Shown here piece after piece: positions 1 through 4,892 of a DNA stretch of 5,289 bases. The stretch is from positions 1-5,289 of the forward strand of contig JACDGO010000176.1 in the NCBI GenBank assembly GCA_013821585.1, given 5' to 3'. The notes under the pieces were generated by a model that searched no databases, was not told where the DNA came from, and saw only the letters and a program-made list of their open reading frames with translations. The DNA comes from Sphingomonadaceae bacterium (lineage in GTDB: Bacteria; Pseudomonadota; Alphaproteobacteria; Sphingomonadales; Sphingomonadaceae). Made by a program: the position numbers and the translations under genes. How positions within the stretch are numbered: the first letter of the stretch is position 1; the number at the start of each line of letters is the position of its first letter.

Positions 1-399
1 ATCCTAGCCTGGGCGGAGCCACTGCTCGAAGGCATCTCGGAACGCTCGACCGCGCGCTGGACGGTATTGCTAGGCCTCGCGCTCGGTGTGCTCGTGTCGA
101 TCTCGTCAGTCGGCGCGGGCGCGCTCGGCGTCACGGCGCTGTTGGTTCTTTATCCCAATCTGCCGATGAACCGGATCGCGGGAAGCGATATCGCTCACGC
201 CGTGCCGCTGACGCTGATCGCCGGGCTCGGCCACTGGCTGATCGGCTCGGTCGACTTCACCTTGCTCTGGTCGCTGCTTATCGGCTCGATCCCCGGAATT
301 ATCATTGGAAGCGTGCTCGGCGCGCGCGCGTCGGACAATGTACTGCGTCCGGTGCTCGCGGTGACACTTCTCGTCGTCGGCGGGCGCCTGCTCGCCTGA
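1..399 (+). CDS. TauE/SafE-family membrane permease, C-terminal part (5' end outside window)
   Basis: The frame is open from the first base and ends at a TGA at 397-399, giving 132 residues. The protein continues upstream of the window, so the TTG at 67 is not its start. It is strongly hydrophobic, with about three to four membrane segments. The stretch around residues 30-75 has the glycine-rich GAGALG element and the SDIAHAVPLTLIAGLGHW block typical of the second half of TauE/SafE (DUF81) permeases. That family exports sulfite or organosulfonates, or otherwise moves small anions across the inner membrane. The substrate cannot be read from this fragment. It ends with a last helix (VLAVTLLVVGGRLLA). 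The EEP gene starts 31 bases after its stop on the same strand, so the two may be cotranscribed. Confidence 0.88.
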   Translation: MLAWAEPLLEGISERSTARWTVLLGLALGVLVSISSVGAGALGVTALLVLYPNLPMNRIAGSDIAHAVPLTLIAGLGHWLIGSVDFTLLWSLLIGSIPGIIIGSVLGARASDNVLRPVLAVTLLVVGGRLLA

Positions 400-430
400 T
401 CCATTTCGCTCGCCGAACGTTAGGGAGCGA

Positions 431-1123
431 ATGCTCAAGGTCGCCAGCTACAACATGCGAAAAGGGATCGGCACCGATCGCGTGCGGCGGCCCGATCGCA
501 TCTGCGACGTTCTGTGCGAGATCGGCGCCGACGTCGTCGCGCTGCAGGAGGCTGACCGCCGCTTCGGCGCGCGCGCGGCCGCGATCCCGGTCGAGATGAT
601 TGCGCGTTGCACGCCATACACGCACGTCGATTTCGCGCGGCGGCCGGACAGCATCGGCTGGCACGGCAACGCGATCCTCGTGCCCAGGGAGAGCCGGATC
701 GACGCGCGGGGCCACATCGACATCCCGACGATCGAACCGCGCGGCGCGGTGTGGGCTGATCTCGAACTGGGCGGCGGCCCGATCAGGATTGTCGCAATGC
801 ACCTCGATCTTTCGGGACTGCGCCGCCGCCAGCAAGCGCGCGCGATCGCCGAGGCGCTCGGCCGCCTGCCCGTCCGGCCGACAGTGCTGATGGGCGACCT
901 CAACGAATGGACGCTCCACGGCGGCGCGGTCAGCGAATTCGCGCATCACTATCGCATGGCCCCGACCGGCCCGAGTTTCCACGCGCGCCGCCCGGTCGCG
1001 CGCCTCGACCGGATCATGGTCTCACCCGCTCTGACGATCGAGGCGTGCGGCGTCCATCACAGCCTCAAGTCGCGCCACGCGAGCGATCACCTGCCGATCT
1101 GGGCGCGAATCGTGCAAGCCTAG
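431..1123 (+). CDS. Endonuclease/exonuclease/phosphatase (EEP) family hydrolase
   Basis: This is a complete 230-residue protein of the metal-dependent EEP fold (DNase I, exonuclease III, inositol-phosphatase and sphingomyelinase relatives). The catalytic landmarks are in order: SYN with N8, LQEAD with E40, MHLDLSG with H124, MGDLNEW with D156 and N158, LDRIM near residues 192-196, and the terminal SDH with D219 and H220. These are the residues known in the family to hold the metal and activate water, so it should be active. The substrate (nucleic acid, phosphoinositide-like or phospholipid) is not determined. There is no signal peptide, so it is probably cytoplasmic. The ATG at 431 is preceded by a purine-rich GGGAG at 423-427, rather close to the start. 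It lies 31 bases after the permease gene, probably in the same transcript, and a hairpin repeat follows 30 bases after its stop. Confidence 0.92.
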   Translation: MLKVASYNMRKGIGTDRVRRPDRICDVLCEIGADVVALQEADRRFGARAAAIPVEMIARCTPYTHVDFARRPDSIGWHGNAILVPRESRIDARGHIDIPTIEPRGAVWADLELGGGPIRIVAMHLDLSGLRRRQQARAIAEALGRLPVRPTVLMGDLNEWTLHGGAVSEFAHHYRMAPTGPSFHARRPVARLDRIMVSPALTIEACGVHHSLKSRHASDHLPIWARIVQA

Positions 1124-1153
1124 AGTGTCGAGCGGTCAGGGATCGGGGACTTC

Positions 1154-1179
1154 GTCATTCCCGCGAAGGCGGGAATGAC
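1154..1179. repeat. Perfect hairpin repeat (REP/dRS3-like palindrome)
   Basis: The arms GTCATTCCCGC (1154-1164) and GCGGGAATGAC (1169-1179) are exact reverse complements around a GAAG loop. The ATTCCCGC...GCGGGAAT core resembles dispersed intergenic palindromes seen in many proteobacteria, such as the neisserial dRS3 type. It lies 30 bases after the EEP stop codon and may define the 3' end of that transcript, but there is no T-tract, so it is not a classical intrinsic terminator. It ends only about a dozen bases before the IS110 left inverted repeat, which suggests it belonged to the insertion target. Confidence 0.7.
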
Positions 1180-1191
1180 TAACCAGATGAG

Positions 1192-1206
1192 GTGGATGTC
1201 TCCCGC
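1192..1206 (+). repeat. IS110 left subterminal inverted repeat
   Basis: GTGGATGTCTCCCGC matches the reverse complement of 3921-3935 (GTGGATGGCTCCCGC) at 14 of 15 positions. It lies 68 bases before the proposed transposase start, where an IS1111-group left end is expected. Confidence 0.75.
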
Positions 1207-1274
1207 TCACGGCATCGAGGTGCCCAGGTGTGAAGGCTGTCAGGCATTCACGAGCAAAATGGGAGCCACCCGAG

Positions 1275-1600
1275 ATGGGGATTACCATGATCGGCCTCGA
1301 TTTGGCCAAGAGCATTTTTCAGGTTCACGGCGTTGATGCGTCAGGCGCTGTCGTCGTTCGCAAAGCACTGCGACGGTCCCAGGTCATATCATTTTTTGCG
1401 AAGACTGCGCGCTGCCTTGTGGGCATCGAAGCGTGCGGCACGTCGCATCACTGGGCGCGCGAGCTGATTGCGCTCGGTCATAACGTAAAGCTGATGCCGC
1501 CTGCGTACGTGAAGCCTTATGTGAGCGCGGCAAAACCGATGCGGCTGATGCCGAAGCGATCTGCGAGGCGGTGACCAGGCCGACGATGCGGTTTGTGCCG
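1275..1600 (+). pseudogene. IS110-family transposase, N-terminal part (frameshifted and interrupted)
   Basis: The N-terminal DEDD RuvC-like domain of an IS110 transposase. The ATG at 1275 is preferred: GGGAG at 1261-1265 lies 9 bases upstream, and the protein then opens MGITMIGLDLAKSIFQVHG, whose D9 is the first catalytic acid. GIEACGTSHHWARELIALGH carries the second (E). The reading frame breaks at about 1524. The text reads GTG-AG-CGC where family members have GTG-AAG-CGC, so one A is missing. Restoring it gives YVKRGKTDAADAEAICEA, the conserved K-x-D-xx-DA block with the last two acids, and the frame then runs to MRFVP at 1600. The next expected codon is found only at 2958, after the inserted cassette. 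Confidence 0.85.
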
Positions 1601-1616
1601 TTATGCCGAACGGCAC
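1595..1616. repeat. Palindrome across the left junction of the inserted cassette
   Basis: GTGCCGTT (1595-1602) and AACGGCAC (1609-1616) are perfect 8-base inverted arms around a 6-base centre (ATGCCG). The outer GTGCCG belongs to the IS110 transposase reading frame and the rest to the inserted cassette, so the palindrome is completed by host sequence. Arms around a 6-8 base spacer are the layout of tyrosine-recombinase core sites. That function is an inference. Confidence 0.55.
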
Positions 1617-1683
1617 ACTATGCCGATGAGGATAAATTTCGCCCCGGCTTTCGAACGCTAAGCCGGATTTTGCGCGGCATAGT
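1601..1683 (+). repeat. Left end of cassette: three TATGCCG motifs
   Basis: Motifs are TTATGCCGA at 1601-1609, ACTATGCCGA at 1617-1626 and the inverted CGGCATAGT at 1675-1683. The last two form a perfect 9-base inverted repeat 67 bases from edge to edge. Inside it is a smaller hairpin, CCGGCTT (1644-1650) with AAGCCGG (1660-1666). Motif offsets are identical to those at the right end. Confidence 0.75.
1618..1680 (-). other. Possible 20-residue basic peptide ORF in the cassette's left end
   Basis: On the minus strand an ATG at 1680 opens 20 codons ending in TAG at 1618-1620. The peptide begins MPRKIRLSVRKPG and has six Arg/Lys residues. An ideal Shine-Dalgarno AGGAGG (1689-1694) lies 8 bases before the ATG. 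The start codon lies in one end motif (CGGCATAGT) and the stop codon in the next (ACTATGCCG). It could be a leader peptide, the remnant start of a gene lost from a larger relative, or chance. It has no recognisable family. Confidence 0.25.
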
Positions 1684-1689
1684 TTCTTC

Positions 1690-1719
1690 CTCCTCGCGCA
1701 TGTCACGTGCGCGGAGGAG
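1690..1719. promoter_or_regulatory. Imperfect hairpin covering a Shine-Dalgarno sequence
   Basis: CTCCTCGCGCA (1690-1700) pairs with TGCGCGGAGGAG (1708-1719) except for one bulged base, around a 7-base loop. On the minus strand the 3' arm contains most of the AGGAGG before the 20-codon ORF, so the hairpin would hide that ribosome site. It also lies about 160 bases past the MNT-HEPN stop and could protect that transcript's 3' end; no T-tract follows. Between it and the MNT-HEPN stop (1720-1879) I recognise nothing. Confidence 0.35.
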
Positions 1720-1879
1720 CAACCATGATCCCCAACGGCGAGCTTGCGCGTCTTGGGCCGGATTTGGGTGGAGGCGAGCAGTGAGCGCGCTTTGTCATGC
1801 GCTGAGCCGCCCGCTTCGAGCCGCAGAACTAGCTGCTTGCCTTCCTCGACGCGCTGTGACGCAGAACAGTTCCGGCGGA

Positions 1880-2800
1880 TTACAGGCCGGCTTTCTGGCG
1901 CAGGGACTCGAGCCATTCTCGCGAGACAGCTTCGACCGTATCGCGAAGGCTACGGACCGCCGCCGTGATGGCTGTAAGGTCGTCGGTGCTAATCTCAAAC
2001 GCACTCGAGTATCTGGAGTCCACGTATGCGCGTTTGGCGAGCTCGAAGCGCCGCCGGTCCAACTTCGTTGCCCGCGGCCAACTGTCGATCAGTCGCGGTT
2101 CCTTGTCCTCAGCCAGCGAACGTAAGAACTTTATGTTGTGGCTGCGAGGCATGTAGTGGGTGCGGATCAGCAAAAAACACGAGTACGCGGTTTCCGCAGC
2201 CTGATGCAGGTTGAAGGCCGCGTTTTTGTTCCATTTGCTGTCCTGTCCGCTTTCAATGCAGGACACACCAGCAAGCTTCATCCAGCGATCAACCGCCGGA
2301 AGATGCTCCTTAAAATAACCGTTCGCCATGTCGTACGCGTCGGCTGCCGTCAGCGGTTTGGGTGACGCTAATTCAGTGCCGGGCAGTTCGTAGAGAGCAA
2401 TGCCATCCCGCGCGAGATCGACCCAGAAGTACTCACCGCGGGTCAGGCCTTGATTCACTTCTTCGAGCGTGTGGATGATCACGTTGACTGGTCGCGCCAT
2501 TTCACCATCGCGCTGTATTTTATCCTCTGCCACGTACCAATAGTCAGCGACGTCGGTCAGGTCCTTGTGGCTGACGATGACCAGGATATCAAAATCGGAG
2601 GTGTATCCGTTGGTCGGTTCATCGACCCAGTCATTTCGGCTAAACGAACCAAAGAGTATTATTTTTAGTATCTTGCCGTTCTTCTTCCACGGCTGCGTTG
2701 CCCGCGAGATCGCGACGGCAAATTCGTCCACCAATATCTGCGTCACGCGCGCCAGCTCGGCTTGCTGTTTCAACGGCAGGTGATCGACGTCTTTTCGCAC
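1880..2800 (-). CDS. Fused nucleotidyltransferase-HEPN (MNT-HEPN) protein, cassette cargo
   Basis: This 306-residue protein joins two domains that usually form two-gene toxin-antitoxin pairs. Residues about 20-140 are a minimal nucleotidyltransferase: KIILFGSFSR has the G51-S52 signature, followed by the acidic pair D69 and D71 in SDFDILV. A third acid is not obvious; N106 stands in PVNVIIH near where one might be expected. Residues about 150-306 are a HEPN-like helical domain with a FNLHQAAETAY helix (H199) and YMPRSHNIKFL (H221). No canonical Rx4-6H RNase motif is evident. In known MNT/HEPN pairs the transferase adds AMP to the HEPN toxin; whether this fusion does so is inference. I chose GTG at 2800 because it gives an RKDVDHLPLKQQAELARV opening that resembles family members as I remember them. 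Extension to 2932 would translate the cassette end. It has no partner gene, is antisense to the IS110 transposase, and is less GC-rich than its neighbours. Confidence 0.82.
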   Translation of the reverse strand: MRKDVDHLPLKQQAELARVTQILVDEFAVAISRATQPWKKNGKILKIILFGSFSRNDWVDEPTNGYTSDFDILVIVSHKDLTDVADYWYVAEDKIQRDGEMARPVNVIIHTLEEVNQGLTRGEYFWVDLARDGIALYELPGTELASPKPLTAADAYDMANGYFKEHLPAVDRWMKLAGVSCIESGQDSKWNKNAAFNLHQAAETAYSCFLLIRTHYMPRSHNIKFLRSLAEDKEPRLIDSWPRATKLDRRRFELAKRAYVDSRYSSAFEISTDDLTAITAAVRSLRDTVEAVSREWLESLRQKAGL

Positions 2801-2832
2801 GCGAGGATTCTCGCCGCCTGAACCCGCAGGCG
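2801..2832 (-). promoter_or_regulatory. Two small hairpins just upstream of the MNT-HEPN start
   Basis: GCGAG (2801-2805) pairs with CTCGC (2810-2814), and CGCCTG (2815-2820) with CAGGCG (2827-2832) around a 6-base centre. Together they fill the leader immediately 5' of the GTG at 2800 and leave only a weak ribosome site, so translation or autoregulation through this leader is possible. No convincing -10/-35 pair was assigned. Confidence 0.35.
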
Positions 2833-2842
2833 TAAGCCTAAA

Positions 2843-2925
2843 ACTATGCCGAGCCCATTGCAGGTAAAGCATTGGCACATCTAGGAATTCTGGACCCACT
2901 CGGCATAGTCCGCCGCTCGGCATAA
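2843..2925 (-). repeat. Right end of cassette: three TATGCCG motifs
   Basis: Read inward from 2925 on the minus strand: TTATGCCGA (2925-2917), ACTATGCCGA (2909-2900), and the inverted copy that reads ACTATGCCGAG on the plus strand at 2843-2853. The inner pair is a perfect 11-base inverted repeat. Offsets +1, +17 and +75 and the 67-base inner span equal those of the left end, although the DNA between motifs is not clearly alike. Only the spacing and motifs seem conserved, which points to protein-binding sites. Confidence 0.75.
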
Positions 2926-2942
2926 AACCCATTATGCCGAGC
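2915..2942. repeat. Perfect 11-bp inverted repeat with 6-bp centre at the right junction (core-site-like)
   Basis: GCTCGGCATAA (2915-2925) and TTATGCCGAGC (2932-2942) are exact reverse complements around AACCCA. Eleven-base arms and a 6-base asymmetric centre match the geometry of a tyrosine-recombinase crossover site. The arrangement is also what would arise if a right end were joined to a left end, as in a circular intermediate. Confidence 0.65.
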
Positions 2943-2952
2943 GCGGCATAAT
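2931..2952. repeat. Overlapping outer palindrome at the right junction
   Basis: ATTATGCCG (2931-2939) and CGGCATAAT (2944-2952) are perfect 9-base arms around AGCG. It shares an arm with the 2915-2942 palindrome, so three motif arms stand in a row outside the right end. The left end has no equivalent. Confidence 0.6.
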
Positions 2953-2957
2953 GGCGA

Positions 2958-3664
2958 GTGAAGTCGCGCGATCAGCAGGCGGCACTGTCGATGCACCGGA
3001 CGCGTGATCTGTTGGTCAAGCAACGGACTCAGGTCGTCAACATGATGCGAGGGCTGCTCGCAGAGTTTGGCATCGACATCCCCAACGGGCTGGAACGCGC
3101 CTTGATGATGGCACGCGAGATCGTCGATGGCGCTGCACCCGACGTCCCGCCAGACGCGGTCAAGATTGTCGGCACCCTTTCACAGCAGGCCCTCGATCTT
3201 CATGTCAGGTTGCGCGAGATCGATCGCGACCTCCTCGTCTGGCAGCGCTCGAGCGATGTCGCACGCCGGCTCATGACGATCCCTGGCATTGGGCCCGTTG
3301 GGGCAACCGTCTTTGCCGCGACGGTGGGAGACGCCACCCAGTTCCGCTCAGGTCGGCAGTTTGCGGCCCGGCTGGGGCTGACGCCGTTACAAAAGTCGAG
3401 CGGCGGCAAGGAACGCCTCGGCCGCATCACGAAGATGGGCGACAAATATCTGCGCAAGCTGCTCATCATTGGCATGACATCGTTGGTCCGAAGGGCAAGA
3501 CAACGGCCCGAGGCCGTCGATCCGCGCCTGGTTGACCTGCTTGCCCGCAAGCCGACACGTGTCGCGACCGTCGCCATGGCCAACAAGGCAGCGCGGGTGA
3601 TCTGGCGCTGATGGTGCGCGGCGAGATATATCGCTCCAGTCACACGACCGCACTGACGGCATAA
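2958..3664 (+). pseudogene. IS110-family transposase, C-terminal part (Transposase_20 domain, frameshifted near its end)
   Basis: Continues the transposase exactly where the N-terminal part stops: VKSRDQQAALSMHRTRDLLVKQRTQ, a helical linker, then the C-terminal serine-containing domain with MTIPGIGPVGATVFAATVGDATQF, SGRQFAARLGLTPLQKSSGGKERLGRITKMGDKYLRKLLIIG and NKAARV. The GTG at 2958 is an internal valine codon, not a start. The frame breaks at about 3604: TGG-CGC-TGA stands where TGG-GCG-CTG is expected, so one G is missing. Restoring it gives ALMVRGEIYRSS... and a TAA at 3662-3664. The repaired protein would be about 344 residues, normal for the family. As written the enzyme is inactive. 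Confidence 0.85.
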
Positions 3665-3920
3665 AGAAATTAGCTGATCTAAACTGAAAAGGAGACATCA
3701 GCTTCACCAGGTTGCGAGAGCGATGCGATGTGATGGCAAACCGGTCAGACCGGGAGCAGGGACAACCCAGCGAATGTCCAAGGCGTCATAGCCTGAATTG
3801 CAGAACGGGACCCAGCTCGCGGACTCCATCAGGGCCAGCAGTCTAAACCCGGCTGCATCAACACGCCGGACAGAAGACTGCACCCGACCAAATGCCAACG
3901 CATCAATTTACCCTTGCAAC
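3665..3920 (+). ncRNA. IS110 right non-coding end, candidate bridge (seek) RNA locus
   Basis: There are about 255 bases between the repaired transposase stop and the right inverted repeat, with no credible protein. IS1111-group elements are known to encode their guide (bridge/seek) RNA in the non-coding end downstream of the transposase. Visible structure includes AGCTGAT (3672-3678) pairing with ATCAGCT (3697-3703) over an 18-base loop, and CCGGT (3741-3745) pairing with ACCGG (3749-3753). The first stem lies only 8 bases after the stop codon. Which loops bind target and donor could not be settled by eye, and the true RNA ends are unknown. Confidence 0.4.
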
Positions 3921-3935
3921 GCGGGAGCCATCCAC
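3921..3935 (-). repeat. IS110 right subterminal inverted repeat
   Basis: GCGGGAGCCATCCAC is the reverse complement of the left repeat 1192-1206 at 14 of 15 positions. It lies 11 bases from the stop codon of the neighbouring methyltransferase (TGA at 3948-3946), so the IS ends in the very short space behind that gene. Confidence 0.75.
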
Positions 3936-3945
3936 AGAGGACAAT

Positions 3946-4707
3946 TCAGCCCGGTTTGCGGAACTTGTAGATGAACTGGTCGGTGTGCCCGGCGATCGAT
4001 TTGTCGAACACCGGCTTCGAATGATCGTCCGCCGGATTGGCGAGCAGGCGGCTCTCACCCGCGAAAACGAAGCCCGCCCGGATCACCTGCGCCTTCACGA
4101 TCGCCGGATCGATGCGATGAAGCGTGTCGGTGTCGCGCATGCCGCTTGCGCTTTGCGCGACGTGATCGATGATCAGATAGGTGCCGCCCGGCTTCAATGC
4201 CGCGAACACCGCGCGGTTGAGCACCGCGGGATCGATCCGCCCCATGAACTTGTCCGGATAGTCGTGATAATTCTGGGCGGTGAACACGAGGTCGACTCGT
4301 TCGGGCGCGGTCAAGCTCTTTGCGGGCTGTTCCAGGACACGCACATTGCCAAAACCGCCCGACGCGGCGAGCGCCTTCGAACCCGCCGGCTCTCCGCCGG
4401 CTTCCGCCGCATATTCCGCGGGCCACACGGCGTAGACGCGTCCATTGACGCCGACCGCCTTGGCGAACAGCCGCGTCCAATATCCGCCGCCGGGGATGAG
4501 GTCGACCACCTTCGCGCCCGGCCGCACGCCGGCGAACGCGAGAATCCCGGGGCCGTGACGCCGCGCGTCCTGCGTCGCCTGATTGGCGCGCGCCGGATCG
4601 GCGGCGGCAGCCGCGATGTTCGCGGGCAGCGCCGGGCCGGCGGCGACCGCCCCATAGCTGCCGGCCGCGAGAAGAACACCCGCCAGGGCAAGACCGCATT
4701 TCGACAT
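3946..4707 (-). CDS. Class I SAM-dependent methyltransferase with signal peptide (COG4798-like)
   Basis: This is a 253-residue protein. Residues 1-23 form a clear signal peptide (MSKCGLALAGVLLAAG, cleavage likely after AVAA), so it is probably exported. The rest is a Rossmann-like methyltransferase: motif I is VVDLIPGGGYWTRLFAKAVG (residues 67-86), followed by GRVYAVWPAEY, an acidic VDLVFTAQNYHDYPDK (138-153), LKPGGTYLIIDH (171-182), and a C-terminal DQFIYKFRKP strand. This matches the group annotated as predicted methyltransferases, which often carry a signal peptide; the substrate is unknown. The ATG at 4707 is chosen over an upstream in-frame ATG at 4869 because it opens the signal peptide and has AAGG 8 bases ahead. 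It is divergent from the small secreted protein gene. The IS110 end lies about 8 bases after its stop, so its natural terminator may have been displaced. Confidence 0.88.
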   Translation of the reverse strand: MSKCGLALAGVLLAAGSYGAVAAGPALPANIAAAAADPARANQATQDARRHGPGILAFAGVRPGAKVVDLIPGGGYWTRLFAKAVGVNGRVYAVWPAEYAAEAGGEPAGSKALAASGGFGNVRVLEQPAKSLTAPERVDLVFTAQNYHDYPDKFMGRIDPAVLNRAVFAALKPGGTYLIIDHVAQSASGMRDTDTLHRIDPAIVKAQVIRAGFVFAGESRLLANPADDHSKPVFDKSIAGHTDQFIYKFRKPG

Positions 4708-4892
4708 GTTCGGAACCTTTCTTGATCGACGCTGCCCGTCTAGGCCGGTGGCCGCGACGGGCAATCGCCGTTCGTCGAAGCGCGACAACCGTTGGCCGAA
4801 ACGGCGAAGGATTCCGCGCGACGGCCCGTTCGAGCCGGTGGAGACGGGCGTGCCCGCCTCCGCCAACATTGATCGGCTGGAGTATGAGAGCC
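4708..4892. promoter_or_regulatory. Divergent intergenic region, presumed to hold both promoters
   Basis: The 185 bases separate the minus-strand methyltransferase from the plus-strand small protein, so both promoters should lie here. I see no convincing consensus -35/-10 boxes. An 8-base inverted repeat, TCGCCGTT (4765-4772) and AACGGCGA (4800-4807), is near the middle and could be an operator; by itself it is weak evidence. Confidence 0.35.

Larger units (their letters stand above)
1601..2957. mobile_element. Non-autonomous mobile cassette with TATGCCG-type ends carrying an MNT-HEPN gene
   Basis: This 1357-bp block sits exactly between two codons of the IS110 transposase: ...MRFVP ends at 1600 and VKSRDQQ resumes at 2958, where family members read FVP-VKS without a break. 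Its ends are mirror images. Counting inward from 1601 on the left and from 2925 on the right, each has TTATGCCGA at +1, ACTATGCCG at +17 and the inverted CGGCATAGT at +75 to +83, and the outer 26 positions agree at 23. A further 32 bases (2926-2957) hold an extra palindromic site. No transposase or recombinase gene is recognisable inside; the one convincing gene is the minus-strand MNT-HEPN protein. It resembles in principle a mobile insertion cassette mobilised in trans. Which enzyme moves it is unknown; a tyrosine recombinase is the best guess. The cassette is visibly less GC-rich than its surroundings in its middle. Confidence 0.75.
1185..3938 (+). mobile_element. IS110-family insertion sequence (IS1111 group likely), interrupted by a second element
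   Basis: The element is defined by a DEDD-type IS110 transposase, now broken, flanked by short subterminal inverted repeats at 1192-1206 and 3921-3935. Subterminal rather than terminal repeats, and a right non-coding end (about 270 bases) longer than the left (about 90 bases), are traits of the IS1111 group. The exact tips are uncertain; the coordinates assume a few bases outside each repeat, as known for the group. Without the 1357-bp insertion it would be about 1.4 kb, a normal length. No target duplication was seen, as expected for this family. It sits between the EEP gene and the 3' end of the minus-strand methyltransferase, ending about 8 bases from the latter's stop codon. Confidence 0.8.

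Noticed and set aside
302..982. Long minus-strand open frame opposite the EEP gene
   Set aside because: Arg/Ala/Asp-rich translation with no family features; a GC-rich shadow of a well-supported EEP gene.
1389..1916. Minus-strand open frame from the MNT-HEPN 3' end into IS110
   Set aside because: It crosses the cassette end and runs antisense to the transposase. The 1720-1879 part shows no recognisable protein, though a decayed relic cannot be excluded.
1571..2125. Plus-strand open frame spanning the left cassette junction
   Set aside because: Its first ten codons are IS110 transposase, then it runs through the cassette end and antisense to MNT-HEPN; a chance mosaic.
2801..2932. N-terminal extension of MNT-HEPN to an ATG at 2932
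   Set aside because: The added 44 residues would translate the cassette's end motifs, and the conserved-looking start is at 2800.
1601..2952. Recurrent TATGCCG motifs as a CRISPR array
   Set aside because: The copies are short, alternate in orientation and cluster at two ends with a gene between; there are no uniform repeats or spacers.
3704..3898. Minus-strand 64-codon ORF in the IS110 right end
   Set aside because: Lies in the structured non-coding end expected to encode the guide RNA; no domain or ribosome site stands out.
1261..3933. Direct repeat GGGAGCCAyCC (1261-1271 and 3923-3933) as a target duplication of the IS
   Set aside because: The left copy overlaps the transposase ribosome site inside the element and the right copy is part of the inverted repeat; the inverted repeat explains the ends better.
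3892..4725. Plus-strand open frame opposite the methyltransferase
   Set aside because: Low-complexity Arg/His/Gly-rich shadow; the minus strand has signal peptide and methyltransferase motifs.
4708..4869. Upstream start for the methyltransferase at 4869
   Set aside because: Would put 54 non-hydrophobic residues before an otherwise perfect signal peptide; the ATG at 4707 has its own ribosome site.
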